Positions 22,166 through 30,392 of a stretch of 64,000 nucleotides of DNA are shown here, piece after piece (position 1 is the first letter of the stretch; each line of letters opens with the position of its first letter). Origin of the DNA: Methanoculleus sp. UBA374 (GTDB lineage: Archaea > Halobacteriota > Methanomicrobia > Methanomicrobiales > Methanoculleaceae); NCBI GenBank assembly GCA_002508705.1, contig DAYL01000029.1:217821-281820 (forward strand), written 5' to 3'. The notes under the pieces are model-generated. The model was not told where the DNA came from and made no database searches. It saw only the letters and a list, made by a program, of their open reading frames with translations. A program made the translations under genes and the position numbers.

Positions 22166-22846
22166 TACTGTTATGCGACGAGCGTTCATTCTTCTGCATG
22201 TTTCTTTTCGGTAACGCACGTTTTTGTGATTCATCCATCGTTTAAGGTTTTAAAGGCTGCCGGAGGAGTTCGCTCCTTCCCGGCAGCCCGCCGGGGAGCC
22301 GGTTCCACGAAGAATGGCAGTGGTATGAGGCAAGAACGGGAGGTCGTCCAGCCTGTTCTCCAACATGGCAGCGCCCGGGGCATCCGGGTTTGACAATCGT
22401 CCGGTGCGTTTCCTTTCCTTTCCACGGGTACCCCGGGTTTTAATGAAGAATGGCTTTTTCAGGGCTTGATTGCGACCTGCATCGGCATGTCGTCGACGTT
22501 TGGGAGGAATCTTCTGGTGTTCCTGTTTATCCTCCAGTTGATCCATGATGCACCGCTATTTGCGATGGCACCATACTGATCATATAAATCATAAGTATTT
22601 AACTTTATCTATCTGTTAATTCATTCTGTTTACATGAGTCGACTTGAGTGAGGCCGTGGTCACGATCGGTTTTCTTTTATGTCCTGCACCCCGGGTGGGA
22701 AGTGCTTTGCTCCGATGCCCGCCGGTCGCCTAGGGTTGGTTCGGTACGCTTCCGGATACGGCAGGCGCGCAAAGCCGCCCGGAGTCGGGCCCCCGCGCCG
22801 GGATCGCACGATGGTCCGGCTCCTCCATCATCGATTGTTCCGGGCT
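22166..22846. other. Gene-poor spacer after the rRNA operon
   Basis: About 680 nt without a gene I can support. A 98-codon leftward open frame (22250-22546) is Arg/Pro-rich with no ribosome site or recognisable motif and was not called. An AT-rich block at 22575-22640 (CATATAAATCATAAGTATTTAA) looks like a promoter region, but nothing clear starts after it. Confidence 0.4.
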
Positions 22847-23302
22847 TTACTCGGCCGTGGCAACCGGTATTGCGCTTCGTTTCTCCTCCTCATACCTGCT
22901 GCCGAGGCTTGAGAGTTCGTTGCTGTCCATCTTCTGCTGCATCTGCGGGAAGATCCGCTCTTCCTCCTCATTGATGTGGTGCTTCACATTCTCCTGGATC
23001 ACTATCAGTTTTGCCACCCAGTTCGCTTCCTCTGATATAGCCGCCCTATCGAGCTGGTTTAGTAGCATCTTGACCGCATTGTGCTCCTCGATTGCTTCAA
23101 GCGTCGTATCCCGCATATCTGCCTCTTTTTCGAGTCTCGGATAGAGGGCTTTCTCTTCTCCGACGAGGTGGGGTACGAGGTTCTGTTTCAAGGCGTCATA
23201 CTTTCTCCCCCGGTCGCTCACGCCCTTGCTTGAGAGTTCTGAGAGTTGCGAGAGTACCATCCGGTGTTCCTGTTTCAGGGTGTCAATAATATTCTGCGCC
23301 AT
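22847..23302 (-). CDS. Hemerythrin-like HHE domain protein
   Basis: Four-helix-bundle protein of about 151 residues with HHE cation-binding spacing: the histidines and acids in KQEHRM, PHLVGEEKALYP, IEEHNAVK and KHHINEEEERIFP form the likely di-iron site. Relatives bind oxygen or nitric oxide or sense iron and redox state; in a strict anaerobe oxygen protection is a fair guess. ATG 23302 is chosen because GGAGG lies 10 nt before it; the frame runs 8 codons further upstream. It stands alone. Confidence 0.88.
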   Translation of the reverse strand: MAQNIIDTLKQEHRMVLSQLSELSSKGVSDRGRKYDALKQNLVPHLVGEEKALYPRLEKEADMRDTTLEAIEEHNAVKMLLNQLDRAAISEEANWVAKLIVIQENVKHHINEEEERIFPQMQQKMDSNELSSLGSRYEEEKRSAIPVATAE

Positions 23303-23868
23303 TCGATCGCTTCCTCCTTCCTGCACGGAGGACCTGCATGGACAGGTTTGGTATATATGGGTTATGTCGGATTCCAGGTTCCAGGCAGTAACTCTCGTTT
23401 TCCGGACTCCGCCTTGAAGAGCCGGAGGAGATCACCCGGCGGTCGCAGGTTGGAGCCCGGTCCCGACGCGTGAGAAGAAGAGCGTTGTCCCTCTTCCCGA
23501 AGTTACGGTGAGGTGATCCCGAAATACCTCAGCCGGGAGGGGGACACCTTTCGAAGATCCCTCACTCGAAACTCTTCGAGTTTCTCGAACGACTGCCGTT
23601 TCGGCAGTCGTTCCCCGCGTGGCGATACCCAGAGGGGAGCCGTATCAGAGGTTTGACGCCAGAGATCATTCAATTTTTCGCGGGGAGGCGACAGAATGCT
23701 CTGAACTATAGGAATCGTCAGCCGCTGGAAACTTTTAGGATGACTTCGGTATCATCTTGACCCGCTCCTTCCGTGGCGGAGTCACGAGGTCCTGCAAATT
23801 CGTTCAGTAAAGGCCCGATGAACGTTGCTTGATAAGCCATAAATGGGACAGGCGCATACGATTATCAC
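23303..23868. other. Intergenic region carrying repeat copy A
   Basis: 566 nt between the divergent hemerythrin and permease genes. Its middle is the structured repeat described separately (23508-23757). The remaining parts hold promoters at most; no open frame is credible. Confidence 0.5.
23508..23757 (+). repeat. Structured non-coding repeat, copy A
   Basis: About 250 nt that align along most of their length with 33994-34284 and, more weakly, with 58838-59041, all in the same orientation. Shared blocks are CCTCAGCCGGGAGGGGGA, GATCCCTCACTCGAA, TTCCCCGCGTGGCGATACCC, AGCCGTRTCAG and, at the end, ACTTTT-GG-TGACTTCG. It contains two hairpins, GAAACTC-TTC-GAGTTTC and GACTGCCG-TTT-CGGCAGTC. No open frame is conserved between copies, so this is DNA or RNA with structure, not a gene for protein. 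The 3' end lies about 110 nt before the amino acid permease. Confidence 0.75.
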
Positions 23869-25188
23869 ATGGTGGAAGAGGCATCGGACGCCTTGAGTCC
23901 CGGTACGCACCTCCGACGCGAGCTCGGGTTGCCGGCAGTCACTCTCTCGGGCGTAGGGATCATCCTTGGAGCCGGGATCTATGCCCTGCTCGGGGAGGCG
24001 GCCGGCATGGCCGGCAACGCCGTCTGGCTGACGTTCGCTATCGCCGCTGCCATCGCTGCTTTCAGTGCCCTGAGTTATGCCGAGCTTTCATCGATGTATC
24101 CCCGCGCAAGTGCTGAATTCGAGTATGTCTCGCATGCCTTCGGGAGAAAGCTTGCGTTTGTCGTCGGGTGGCTGATCATCCTCTCCGGCATCCTGGGTGC
24201 CGCAACCGTATCGCTCGGGTTTGCCGGCTACTTCTCGGACCTCGTCGGCTTGCCTCTCCTCCTCTCCGCGATCCTGATCATCCTCATCCTTGCCGGGATA
24301 CTCTTCTCCGGCATCAAGGAGACCGCCCGGGTCGCCATCATCCTGACGCTCATTGAGGTTGGGGGTATCGTCATGGTCATCCTGATCGGCCTCCCGCACC
24401 TCGGAGAGGTGAACTATCTTGAGATGCCTCAGGGGATCCCCGGTCTCCTGCGGGCGTCGGCACTTGTCTTCTTTGCCTATATGGGATTTGAGGAGATGGT
24501 AAAACTCTCGGAGGAGACCAAAAATCCGGAGCGGACTATCCCCATTGCCCTGATCATCGCGCTTGGCATCTCCGTTCTCCTTTATATCCTGGTCTCGCTC
24601 GCCGCCGTCTCGGTCGTCGGCTGGGAGCAACTCGCCGCCTCCCGGGCACCATTCGCCGACGTTGCATCCATCTCTCTCGGTCCCGTCGCGTTCACCGTTA
24701 TCTCCGTTATCGCTCTCTTTGCCACCGCGAATACCGCTCTCCTGATGATGATGGCATCGTCCCGGATCATCTACGGCATGGCCTCCGAGTTCTCGCTTCC
24801 TGCGGTCTTCGCCCGGGTGCATTCCCTGACCCGGACCCCGTGGACGGCCATCATTGCCGTTGCCCTCGCCACCATGGTCTTCCTCTTTGCCGGCGAGATT
24901 GACTTTGTCGCGAACGTCGCCAACTTCACGCTCTTTGTGACGTTCGTCGTCATCAACGCATCCGTGATCCTGCTCCGCTACCGTGCGCCGGATGTTGAGC
25001 GGCCGTTCCGGATACCGGGAGCCATCGGGTTCTTGCCGATCATCCCGGTTGTCGGGATCATCGCATGTCTCTTCCTCCTCACCCAGCTGGATCGCCTAGT
25101 ACTGCTGGTCGGCGGGACCCTGATCGTTCTCGGTATCGGGATTGCACTGGCAGGGGAGCGGCGGTTCCGTGGCGCGGCGGCACGATAG
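23869..25188 (+). CDS. APC-family amino acid permease
   Basis: 439-residue secondary transporter of the amino acid-polyamine-organocation superfamily with twelve predicted membrane helices. The unwound TM1 substrate motif GVGIILGAGIYALLGEAAG and the TM6 segment FFAYMGFEEMVKLSEETKNPERTIP are typical. The substrate is not determinable, but a cationic or neutral amino acid is usual. It is a single gene, 45 codons' distance from a lone pstS, transcribed in the same direction. No Shine-Dalgarno stands out before the ATG. Confidence 0.9.
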   Translation: MVEEASDALSPGTHLRRELGLPAVTLSGVGIILGAGIYALLGEAAGMAGNAVWLTFAIAAAIAAFSALSYAELSSMYPRASAEFEYVSHAFGRKLAFVVGWLIILSGILGAATVSLGFAGYFSDLVGLPLLLSAILIILILAGILFSGIKETARVAIILTLIEVGGIVMVILIGLPHLGEVNYLEMPQGIPGLLRASALVFFAYMGFEEMVKLSEETKNPERTIPIALIIALGISVLLYILVSLAAVSVVGWEQLAASRAPFADVASISLGPVAFTVISVIALFATANTALLMMMASSRIIYGMASEFSLPAVFARVHSLTRTPWTAIIAVALATMVFLFAGEIDFVANVANFTLFVTFVVINASVILLRYRAPDVERPFRIPGAIGFLPIIPVVGIIACLFLLTQLDRLVLLVGGTLIVLGIGIALAGERRFRGAAAR

Positions 25189-25193
25189 CCCAA

Positions 25194-25252
25194 TATATTA
25201 TATAGAAGTGCTATACTCCGATAGAGTTCCTTTCGAGAATCTCTATACTCCT
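25194..25252 (+). promoter_or_regulatory. pstS promoter with paired CTATACTCC repeats
   Basis: A TATA-like stretch (TATATTATATA, 25194-25204) is followed by two direct copies of CTATACTCC at 25211-25219 and 25243-25251, 32 bp apart, about three helical turns. The layout suits a regulator such as a phosphate-responsive one, acting just downstream of the promoter. Confidence 0.4.
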
Positions 25253-25271
25253 CGTCTCCTACCGGGTATAC

Positions 25272-26150
25272 ATGACAGGCCAACCGTCTGTACGGCGCAG
25301 CGGTGCGCTCCTGGTGGTTCTTGCGCTCCTTGCTGTCTCTGTAACGCTTATTGCCGGCTGTACGGCAGGTACCGAAAACGAAACGCCGGGAGGGGACGAG
25401 ATTTCCGGAACTCTCTCGGTCACCGGCTCGACGACCGTTCTCCCGATTGCTCAACGGGCCGCCGAGACATTCATGGCCGACCACTCCGGTGCTGATATCC
25501 AGGTCAGCGGCGGTGGGTCCAGTGTCGGCATCCAGGCTGTCGGTGAAGGCACCGCAGGCATCGGCATGGCTTCCCGGGACCTGAAAGATGCTGAGAAGGA
25601 GAAATACCCGGACCTTGTCAAGCACACCGTTGCCATCGACGGTATTGCAGTCATCGTCAATCCGGGGAACGCCGTTAACAACCTGACCCTCGATCAGATC
25701 CGGGGCATCTACAACGGCACCTACACGAACTGGAACCAGGTCGGCGGATCGAACCAGCAGATCGTCGTCGTCGGCCGTGACAGCGCTTCTGGAACCCGGG
25801 AATACTTCCAGGAGTTCGTGATGCAGAAGGAAGACTTCGTCAGCGGTCAGCTCGAGAAGAACTCGAACGGTGCCGTGACGCAGACCATCGCCCAGACCCC
25901 GGGTGCCATCGGCTACGTCGGGCTCGGTTACCTCGATAACACCGTGAAAGGCATTTCCGTCGGGACAGAGGGGGCCGCAGTTGCACCCACGATCGAGACC
26001 GTGAAGGCCGGGACATACCCGATATCGCGCGAAGTCTTCATGTTCACGAAGGGCGAGGCAACCGATCTTGCAAAGGGGTATATCGACTTCATCCTCAGCC
26101 CTGACGGTCAGGCGATCGTCGAAGAAGAGGGCTTTGTCCGGATCGACTGA
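25272..26150 (+). CDS. pstS: Phosphate ABC transporter substrate-binding lipoprotein PstS
   Basis: 292-residue binding protein. It starts with a signal peptide ending in a lipobox (LIAGC), a Thr/Glu-rich linker, then the phosphate-binding fold: VTGSTTVLPIAQRAAE, GGGSSVGIQAVGEGTAGIGMASR and RDSASGTREYFQEFV provide the ligand loops. It captures phosphate outside the membrane for a PstCAB importer. No pstC, pstA, pstB or phoU gene lies next to it here; the neighbours are a permease of another family and a convergent unrelated gene. Confidence 0.93.
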   Translation: MTGQPSVRRSGALLVVLALLAVSVTLIAGCTAGTENETPGGDEISGTLSVTGSTTVLPIAQRAAETFMADHSGADIQVSGGGSSVGIQAVGEGTAGIGMASRDLKDAEKEKYPDLVKHTVAIDGIAVIVNPGNAVNNLTLDQIRGIYNGTYTNWNQVGGSNQQIVVVGRDSASGTREYFQEFVMQKEDFVSGQLEKNSNGAVTQTIAQTPGAIGYVGLGYLDNTVKGISVGTEGAAVAPTIETVKAGTYPISREVFMFTKGEATDLAKGYIDFILSPDGQAIVEEEGFVRID

Positions 26151-26363
26151 GCCTCTCTTAAAACCCTCTTTTCTCAGGCGACGCTTTAGGATCAATATTC
26201 CCGGGTCATTTCAATGGGCGGGATACGGCCCCGGCTACTGAGATCAATAAATTCGGGCGGCGGTGAAGTAACTGCAAACTCAAGAGTTGCCTCCGATGAG
26301 GGAGGGGTTTTCGTCACCGCCGTGGGACATACCCTTCGGGCTGGTGGCCGCCTAACTCCCTCT

Positions 26364-27926
26364 CTACTCACCGGCCCGATAACGCTCGATCGGCCCGACC
26401 GCTTCCAGTCTTCCATCGTTCAGGACGGAGACGGCACCGTGGCCGCAGGCGACCAGGCACCGGCGCCCATACGGGGCGAATATTTCATTTTGCTTTTGAA
26501 TCAACTCAAGCAACGCCTTGCGTTCCCGGCGTGCACACTCGCTGTCGACGTTAACCGACGTCACCAGAAAATCAGCGAGCGAATTGTAGCGTTTCCGGTC
26601 CTCATCGAGACTCCCAAAGTTGATCAATGTATCGGCGGTGAAGATGATCCCGTGATCGGGGCAGAAGAGATAGATCTGACCGTGCATATGTCCGCCCAGT
26701 GACTCAAGGACCTCGAACTCAAGGTCATGGACCGTGAATCGGGCAAGGATGGGAAAGATCGACCGCATGCCGATCGGCTCCTCCGGGAAGAGTTCGGGGT
26801 TCTCCGGCGGAGCGAAGTGCGAGAAGAGGTTGATGACGGTCGTGTAGACCTCTTCGAGGATCGAGGTCTCGTTGCGCGAGCCGTAGGCCCGGTTCGCCCG
26901 GCGGATGATCTCCAGGGACCCGGTGTGCGTATACGCCGTTGCGTCAAAGAGCCCCCCCGCCCCGCAGTGGTCTGCGTCGGCATGAGTGATGTAGACCCGT
27001 TTGATCTTCTTGATGTCCCCCAGGCCGTAATGCCGGAACATCCGCACGGCGTCCTCGTGGTAGATCCCGTATCCGGTGTCTACCATGACGGTCTCGTCCG
27101 GGGCCCGGAGCAGGAAGATGTTCCCGCCGCCCGGCATCTGAAAGCAGAAGACCTCGACGTTGTCGCTGACCGGGATACGCTGAACGTCCGCGTAAAACTG
27201 GTCTCCGGTAGTGTTTTTAAGCGTTCTTCCCGTAAGCAGGATGCTCTCAAAGACCTCTCGCGGGTCCTGCCCGCGGCTGTTGAGTTCCTGGACGATGTGG
27301 TTGACATCCTGCAGGAAGGAGAGCAGGAACCCGTCCTCGGCCGTACCGATCAGCCCCCGCACTGCCTGGGTGAACCTGACGTAGAAGACGGTGTCGTCGA
27401 GTCTCTCGCCGGTCGTGTCGTACTCGAGGATCTCGAGGCGGTACCGTGACTTCAATCGGTCGAGCAGGTTCTCCACGATCACGGTCTCTTCGACGTTTAA
27501 ACTGATGGTGACACGCCCTGAGTCGCATCTTCGGTGCTCCTGCTCCGGTTCTACGAACCCTCCCAGGTCGCACCGCCGGTCGTCAAAGTCGATATAGGCG
27601 ATGTTCGCCCCCGCCCCGGTGATGTAGGTGAGGAGGTCGAAGAGCGACCCGGGCTCGTGGGGGAGGTATACGGAGAACTTGAGGAACCCGAGCATAGGGA
27701 GCGTTTCCTGGAGGTAGCCGATCGCGTGGAGATCTTCCTTCATCCGGCAGTAGGTCTCCGGTGTGGCGGTCACCTCGAAGAAGACCGTGGCGGGGTCGAT
27801 CCTGCGGTCGTACTGGATGCGGACGATGTTGCCCGCGTAAGATTTGACAATCTCGGCTGCGCGGTGCAGCGCTCCCGGTTTGTCCGGCATTCTGGCGATG
27901 AAGGAGTATTTGTTCACCCGATTCAC
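26364..27926 (-). CDS. ACT-ACT-metallo-beta-lactamase fusion protein
   Basis: 520 residues in three parts. Residues 1-70 (FIARMPDKPGALHRAAEIV) and about 80-180 (VYLPHEPGSLFDLLTYITGAGANIAYIDFDD) look like two ACT regulatory domains, which bind amino acids or similar ligands. From about 265 a metallo-beta-lactamase fold follows: MVDTGYG, the metal motif THADADHCG (HxDxDH, a variant of HxHxDH), GHMHGQIY and ADTLINFG. A ligand-gated hydrolase or an Fe-dependent sensor/flavoprotein relative is possible. It stands alone between convergent pstS and a flavodoxin gene on the same strand 55 nt upstream. Confidence 0.8.
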   Translation of the reverse strand: MNRVNKYSFIARMPDKPGALHRAAEIVKSYAGNIVRIQYDRRIDPATVFFEVTATPETYCRMKEDLHAIGYLQETLPMLGFLKFSVYLPHEPGSLFDLLTYITGAGANIAYIDFDDRRCDLGGFVEPEQEHRRCDSGRVTISLNVEETVIVENLLDRLKSRYRLEILEYDTTGERLDDTVFYVRFTQAVRGLIGTAEDGFLLSFLQDVNHIVQELNSRGQDPREVFESILLTGRTLKNTTGDQFYADVQRIPVSDNVEVFCFQMPGGGNIFLLRAPDETVMVDTGYGIYHEDAVRMFRHYGLGDIKKIKRVYITHADADHCGAGGLFDATAYTHTGSLEIIRRANRAYGSRNETSILEEVYTTVINLFSHFAPPENPELFPEEPIGMRSIFPILARFTVHDLEFEVLESLGGHMHGQIYLFCPDHGIIFTADTLINFGSLDEDRKRYNSLADFLVTSVNVDSECARRERKALLELIQKQNEIFAPYGRRCLVACGHGAVSVLNDGRLEAVGPIERYRAGE

Positions 27927-27981
27927 CTAATTTGATTTCGTACACGTGAGCTGTCGCCCTATATGCGCTTTTTTGGTCGGG

Positions 27982-28488
27982 TCACGGCCCGGTGACCTTC
28001 GAGCGCACCTCCCGCGCCCAGGCACGAACGGCGTCCCAGTCCCGGAAGTCTCCCGTCTTTGCCCGGGAAAGTTTGATGATGGTGCGGTCCGGGAAGGAGA
28101 GGCTCCCGTCCTCCAGTCTCCCCGGAAAGAGCCCGATGTCCACCGGGTTTAAGAGCATCCTGACCTGGTCCATTGATGCTTCAGCCTTCCGGAGGGTGTC
28201 GGGGTCCCCGTCTGCAATCGTCAGCCCCACCGCAAAGTAAGCGACCGGTATGGTGCGCAGGCGCTTCTGGTGCTGTTCAATGAAGACCTGCGGCTCCGGG
28301 AGCCATTTTCCCATGTATATCGGACTCCCGATGATGACCGCCCGGTACGGGGAGAGGTCACGGACTTCGTCGACCGGCCTGACATCAACCGCTTCGCCGG
28401 CCTTCCGGAGTTCGTCGCCGATCGCCTCCGCTACCTCTGCGGTCGAGCCGTAGCGGGTGGCATAGGCAACAAGAAATCTATCCGCCAT
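27982..28488 (-). CDS. Flavodoxin-domain protein
   Basis: 168 residues of flavodoxin fold. VAYATRYGSTAEVAEAI is the FMN phosphate loop and IIGSPIYMGKWLP the second flavin loop. It resembles the HemG/menaquinone-dependent protoporphyrinogen oxidase branch, but in methanogens these proteins are generally uncharacterised electron carriers. It is divergent from the TPR gene and 55 nt upstream of the ACT-MBL gene, with which it may be co-transcribed. Confidence 0.85.
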   Translation of the reverse strand: MADRFLVAYATRYGSTAEVAEAIGDELRKAGEAVDVRPVDEVRDLSPYRAVIIGSPIYMGKWLPEPQVFIEQHQKRLRTIPVAYFAVGLTIADGDPDTLRKAEASMDQVRMLLNPVDIGLFPGRLEDGSLSFPDRTIIKLSRAKTGDFRDWDAVRAWAREVRSKVTGP

Positions 28489-28575
28489 GATACAGTTATC
28501 TCTCGTTCAACCGGTCTTATTCGTTGCGGGAGGTACGGGTTAGGTTCTTATGGATTGATCCCCATTTAAGGTCCG

Positions 28576-29217
28576 ATGACGACGAGAGAAGAGGGTGCCG
28601 GAACATGGTATCACAGAGGGCAGGCTTTCTGCAACTCCGGGAACTACAACAAGGCGGTCGTCTGCTACGATAAAGCCCTTGAACTTTCCCCCGACGACCC
28701 GGTTCTCTGGAGGCGGAAAGGCTTCGCTCTCATTAAGTCCTGCAACTACGCTTCGGCGGCAGCCTGTTTTGACCGGGCGCTTGAGATCGACCCGGAGAAT
28801 GCGGGCGCCTGGCAGAGGAAAGGATACGTTCTCGCTCAACTCGGCGATCACAGCGGCGCCGTCGCCTGCTACGACGAAGCGCTCAGGCTGGACCCGCACC
28901 ATGTCCTCGCCTGGCAAAGTCGGGGCTGGGTGCTTGAAGCCATGTGCAGGTACGATGAAGCGGCAGCCTGCTACGAGGCGGTCCTTGAGATCGACCCGGA
29001 TCGCAGGTCTGCAGCCTGGCACCGAGAGCGTATGCGCGAGAGGGGGAACCTCACGGCGCTTGCATCCGAGATCCGGGAGGCGGAGCGGCTCGTCGAGGTC
29101 CCGGCCTGCGTCCGGGACGTGGTGACCGAACAGGACTTTGATAACGTCGATCTGGCCCGGGCGGTGCTTCGGGAACTCGCCCGGAGGGGGAAGAGGCCGG
29201 TTGCTCCCCGTCCGTGA
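28576..29217 (+). CDS. Tetratricopeptide repeat protein
   Basis: 213 residues with four TPR units of 34 residues, e.g. WYHRGQAFCNSGNYNKAVVCYDKALEL, then repeats beginning WRRKGF, WQRKGY and WQSRGW. These units stack into a superhelix for protein-protein contacts. The C-terminal 65 residues are charged and lack repeats. No signal peptide is seen, so it is cytoplasmic. The partner is unknown. It is divergent from the flavodoxin gene. Confidence 0.85.
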   Translation: MTTREEGAGTWYHRGQAFCNSGNYNKAVVCYDKALELSPDDPVLWRRKGFALIKSCNYASAAACFDRALEIDPENAGAWQRKGYVLAQLGDHSGAVACYDEALRLDPHHVLAWQSRGWVLEAMCRYDEAAACYEAVLEIDPDRRSAAWHRERMRERGNLTALASEIREAERLVEVPACVRDVVTEQDFDNVDLARAVLRELARRGKRPVAPRP

Positions 29218-29287
29218 ATTTCCGGAGTCTATCCCGCCGGCGCGGGCGTGATCGGGTACGGTTCCCGGCCTCCGCCGTCCGTCTCGA

Positions 29288-29479
29288 TTGCCGCCGGGAT
29301 TCTTCCCGGTCGTGTTCGAGACGTTTGAGGACCTCGTTAATCCGGAGTATCTGTTCATGGATCTTCCCGGCGATTACTCTCTCTTCCATAAGGTCTGTTT
29401 CGGCCTGGATCACCTGCAGGGGGTCGCGGATGCGACCGATGAAGACCGCGAACGTATCTCTGGCAGACTTTATCGGGAC
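29288..29479 (-). pseudogene. Histidine-kinase-like fragment
   Basis: A leftward frame in this otherwise empty stretch encodes about 64 residues (FAVFIGRIRDPLQVIQAETD, then EQILRINEVLKRLEHDREES) that look like the dimerisation helices of histidine-kinase/PAS proteins of methanogens, where NPLQV replaces the usual phospho-acceptor region. The frame has a possible ATG at 29638 but the parts on both sides are Arg/Pro-rich and do not look coding, and it runs antisense into the TPR gene. I read it as a gene remnant; a short functional protein is the alternative. Confidence 0.35.
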
Positions 29480-29669
29480 TTCGACGGCGAAATGCACGGG
29501 ATGTCGTCGATCTAACGATGCCGGACGTAACATGTGCGGGTCGGAGAGCCCGGAGGGGGATCGATCGCGTCTCCGGCCGGGATCACGGATCTTTAATTCC
29601 TTTTTTGTCCTCTTCCAAAGACCGGTGTTTTTCTTCATCGAATCGCCGCGTGTTCCCGGACATCCTCCT

Positions 29670-30080
29670 CTATCGTGGCTCCGAAGAGGCATCGCCTTCC
29701 CTGTCGCCGGGTATTCCGCCATCTGCTCTCTCTTCTGGAATCCCTAACGCTTCGATGAGTTCCTCCTCGGAGACCCCGAGTTTTGCTGCCGCAACAGCAA
29801 AGGTGGTCTGTCCCTCGCCCGGTTCACCAAGCGCTGTCTGGAGTTCCTCTTCGGTGACTCCGAGTGCGGCAGCAGCGGATGTCAGGTTCATCTGAGGCTG
29901 CCCGCGCTGTTCTGGAAACGTTCCGTTCGGCTGGAACGAGGTGTTCATCTGCGGTGCTCCCGTACCTTCCGGTTGGACTCCTGGAGGTTGCGCTCCGTCG
30001 TCCGTACTCGTACACCCGCATACGGTTACAAGAGCGACGAGAGCGGCGATTGCAAATATACCTGCCATCGGTAGTTTCAT
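29670..30080 (-). CDS. Small lipoprotein with tandem LGV-EEEL repeats
   Basis: 136 residues, no named family. A signal peptide ends in a lipobox-like VTVCGC, so the protein is probably lipid-anchored outside. The linker is Pro/Gly/Asn-rich. Two similar units follow: AAAALGVTEEELQTALGE and AAAKLGVSEEELIEALGI, a helical motif. Its ATG overlaps the stop of the next small gene by 4 nt and GGGGGAGGG precedes it, so both are translated from the MacB-type ABC operon. A shared PNGTFPEQ/PDGTFPAEQ block shows the two small proteins are relatives. Confidence 0.75.
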   Translation of the reverse strand: MKLPMAGIFAIAALVALVTVCGCTSTDDGAQPPGVQPEGTGAPQMNTSFQPNGTFPEQRGQPQMNLTSAAAALGVTEEELQTALGEPGEGQTTFAVAAAKLGVSEEELIEALGIPEERADGGIPGDREGDASSEPR

Positions 30081-30349
30081 CGTCCCTCCCCCTCACCGCT
30101 CCCTGCGCCCTCTTCCCGGATGGCCGGGGGGTCACAGCCGATGCCCGGTCCGGCCTGAGGTTCCTGCTCTGCAGGGAATGTCCCGTCCGGTCGACACGCA
30201 TCATTCGTCTGCGGTGTTTCCGTCCCTTCCGGTGGCAGCCCTGCAGGCTGCCGTTCTTCGCTCGCGTTCTTAAACCCGCACGCGGCTGCAAGGGCGTGAA
30301 CGGTGCGAGTGATGATTTCGAAAATGTTTGTCGGTTCTTTCGTAGTCAT
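30077..30349 (-). CDS. Small Cys-containing protein of the ABC operon
   Basis: 90 residues, unrecognised. The N-terminus MTTKEPTNIFEIITRTVHALAAAC could hold a weak lipobox (LAAAC) although the hydrophobic core is short. The rest is Pro/Glu/Gly-rich and shares the block PPEGTETPQTN...PDGTFPAEQ with its neighbour. ATG 30349 is preceded by GGAG at 8 nt. It lies 43 nt downstream of the ABC permease and overlaps the next small gene by 4 nt. Confidence 0.65.
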   Translation of the reverse strand: MTTKEPTNIFEIITRTVHALAAACGFKNASEERQPAGLPPEGTETPQTNDACRPDGTFPAEQEPQAGPGIGCDPPAIREEGAGSGEGEGR

Positions 30350-30392
30350 ACTCTGATCTCCATTTACAATGATTTTTTCTCTGGTCCTTACG

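Noticed and set aside
22250..22546. Leftward frame of 98 codons after the rRNA operon
   Set aside because: Arg/Pro/Lys-rich, no ribosome binding site, no recognisable motif; the AT-rich patch upstream of it is not enough to call a gene.
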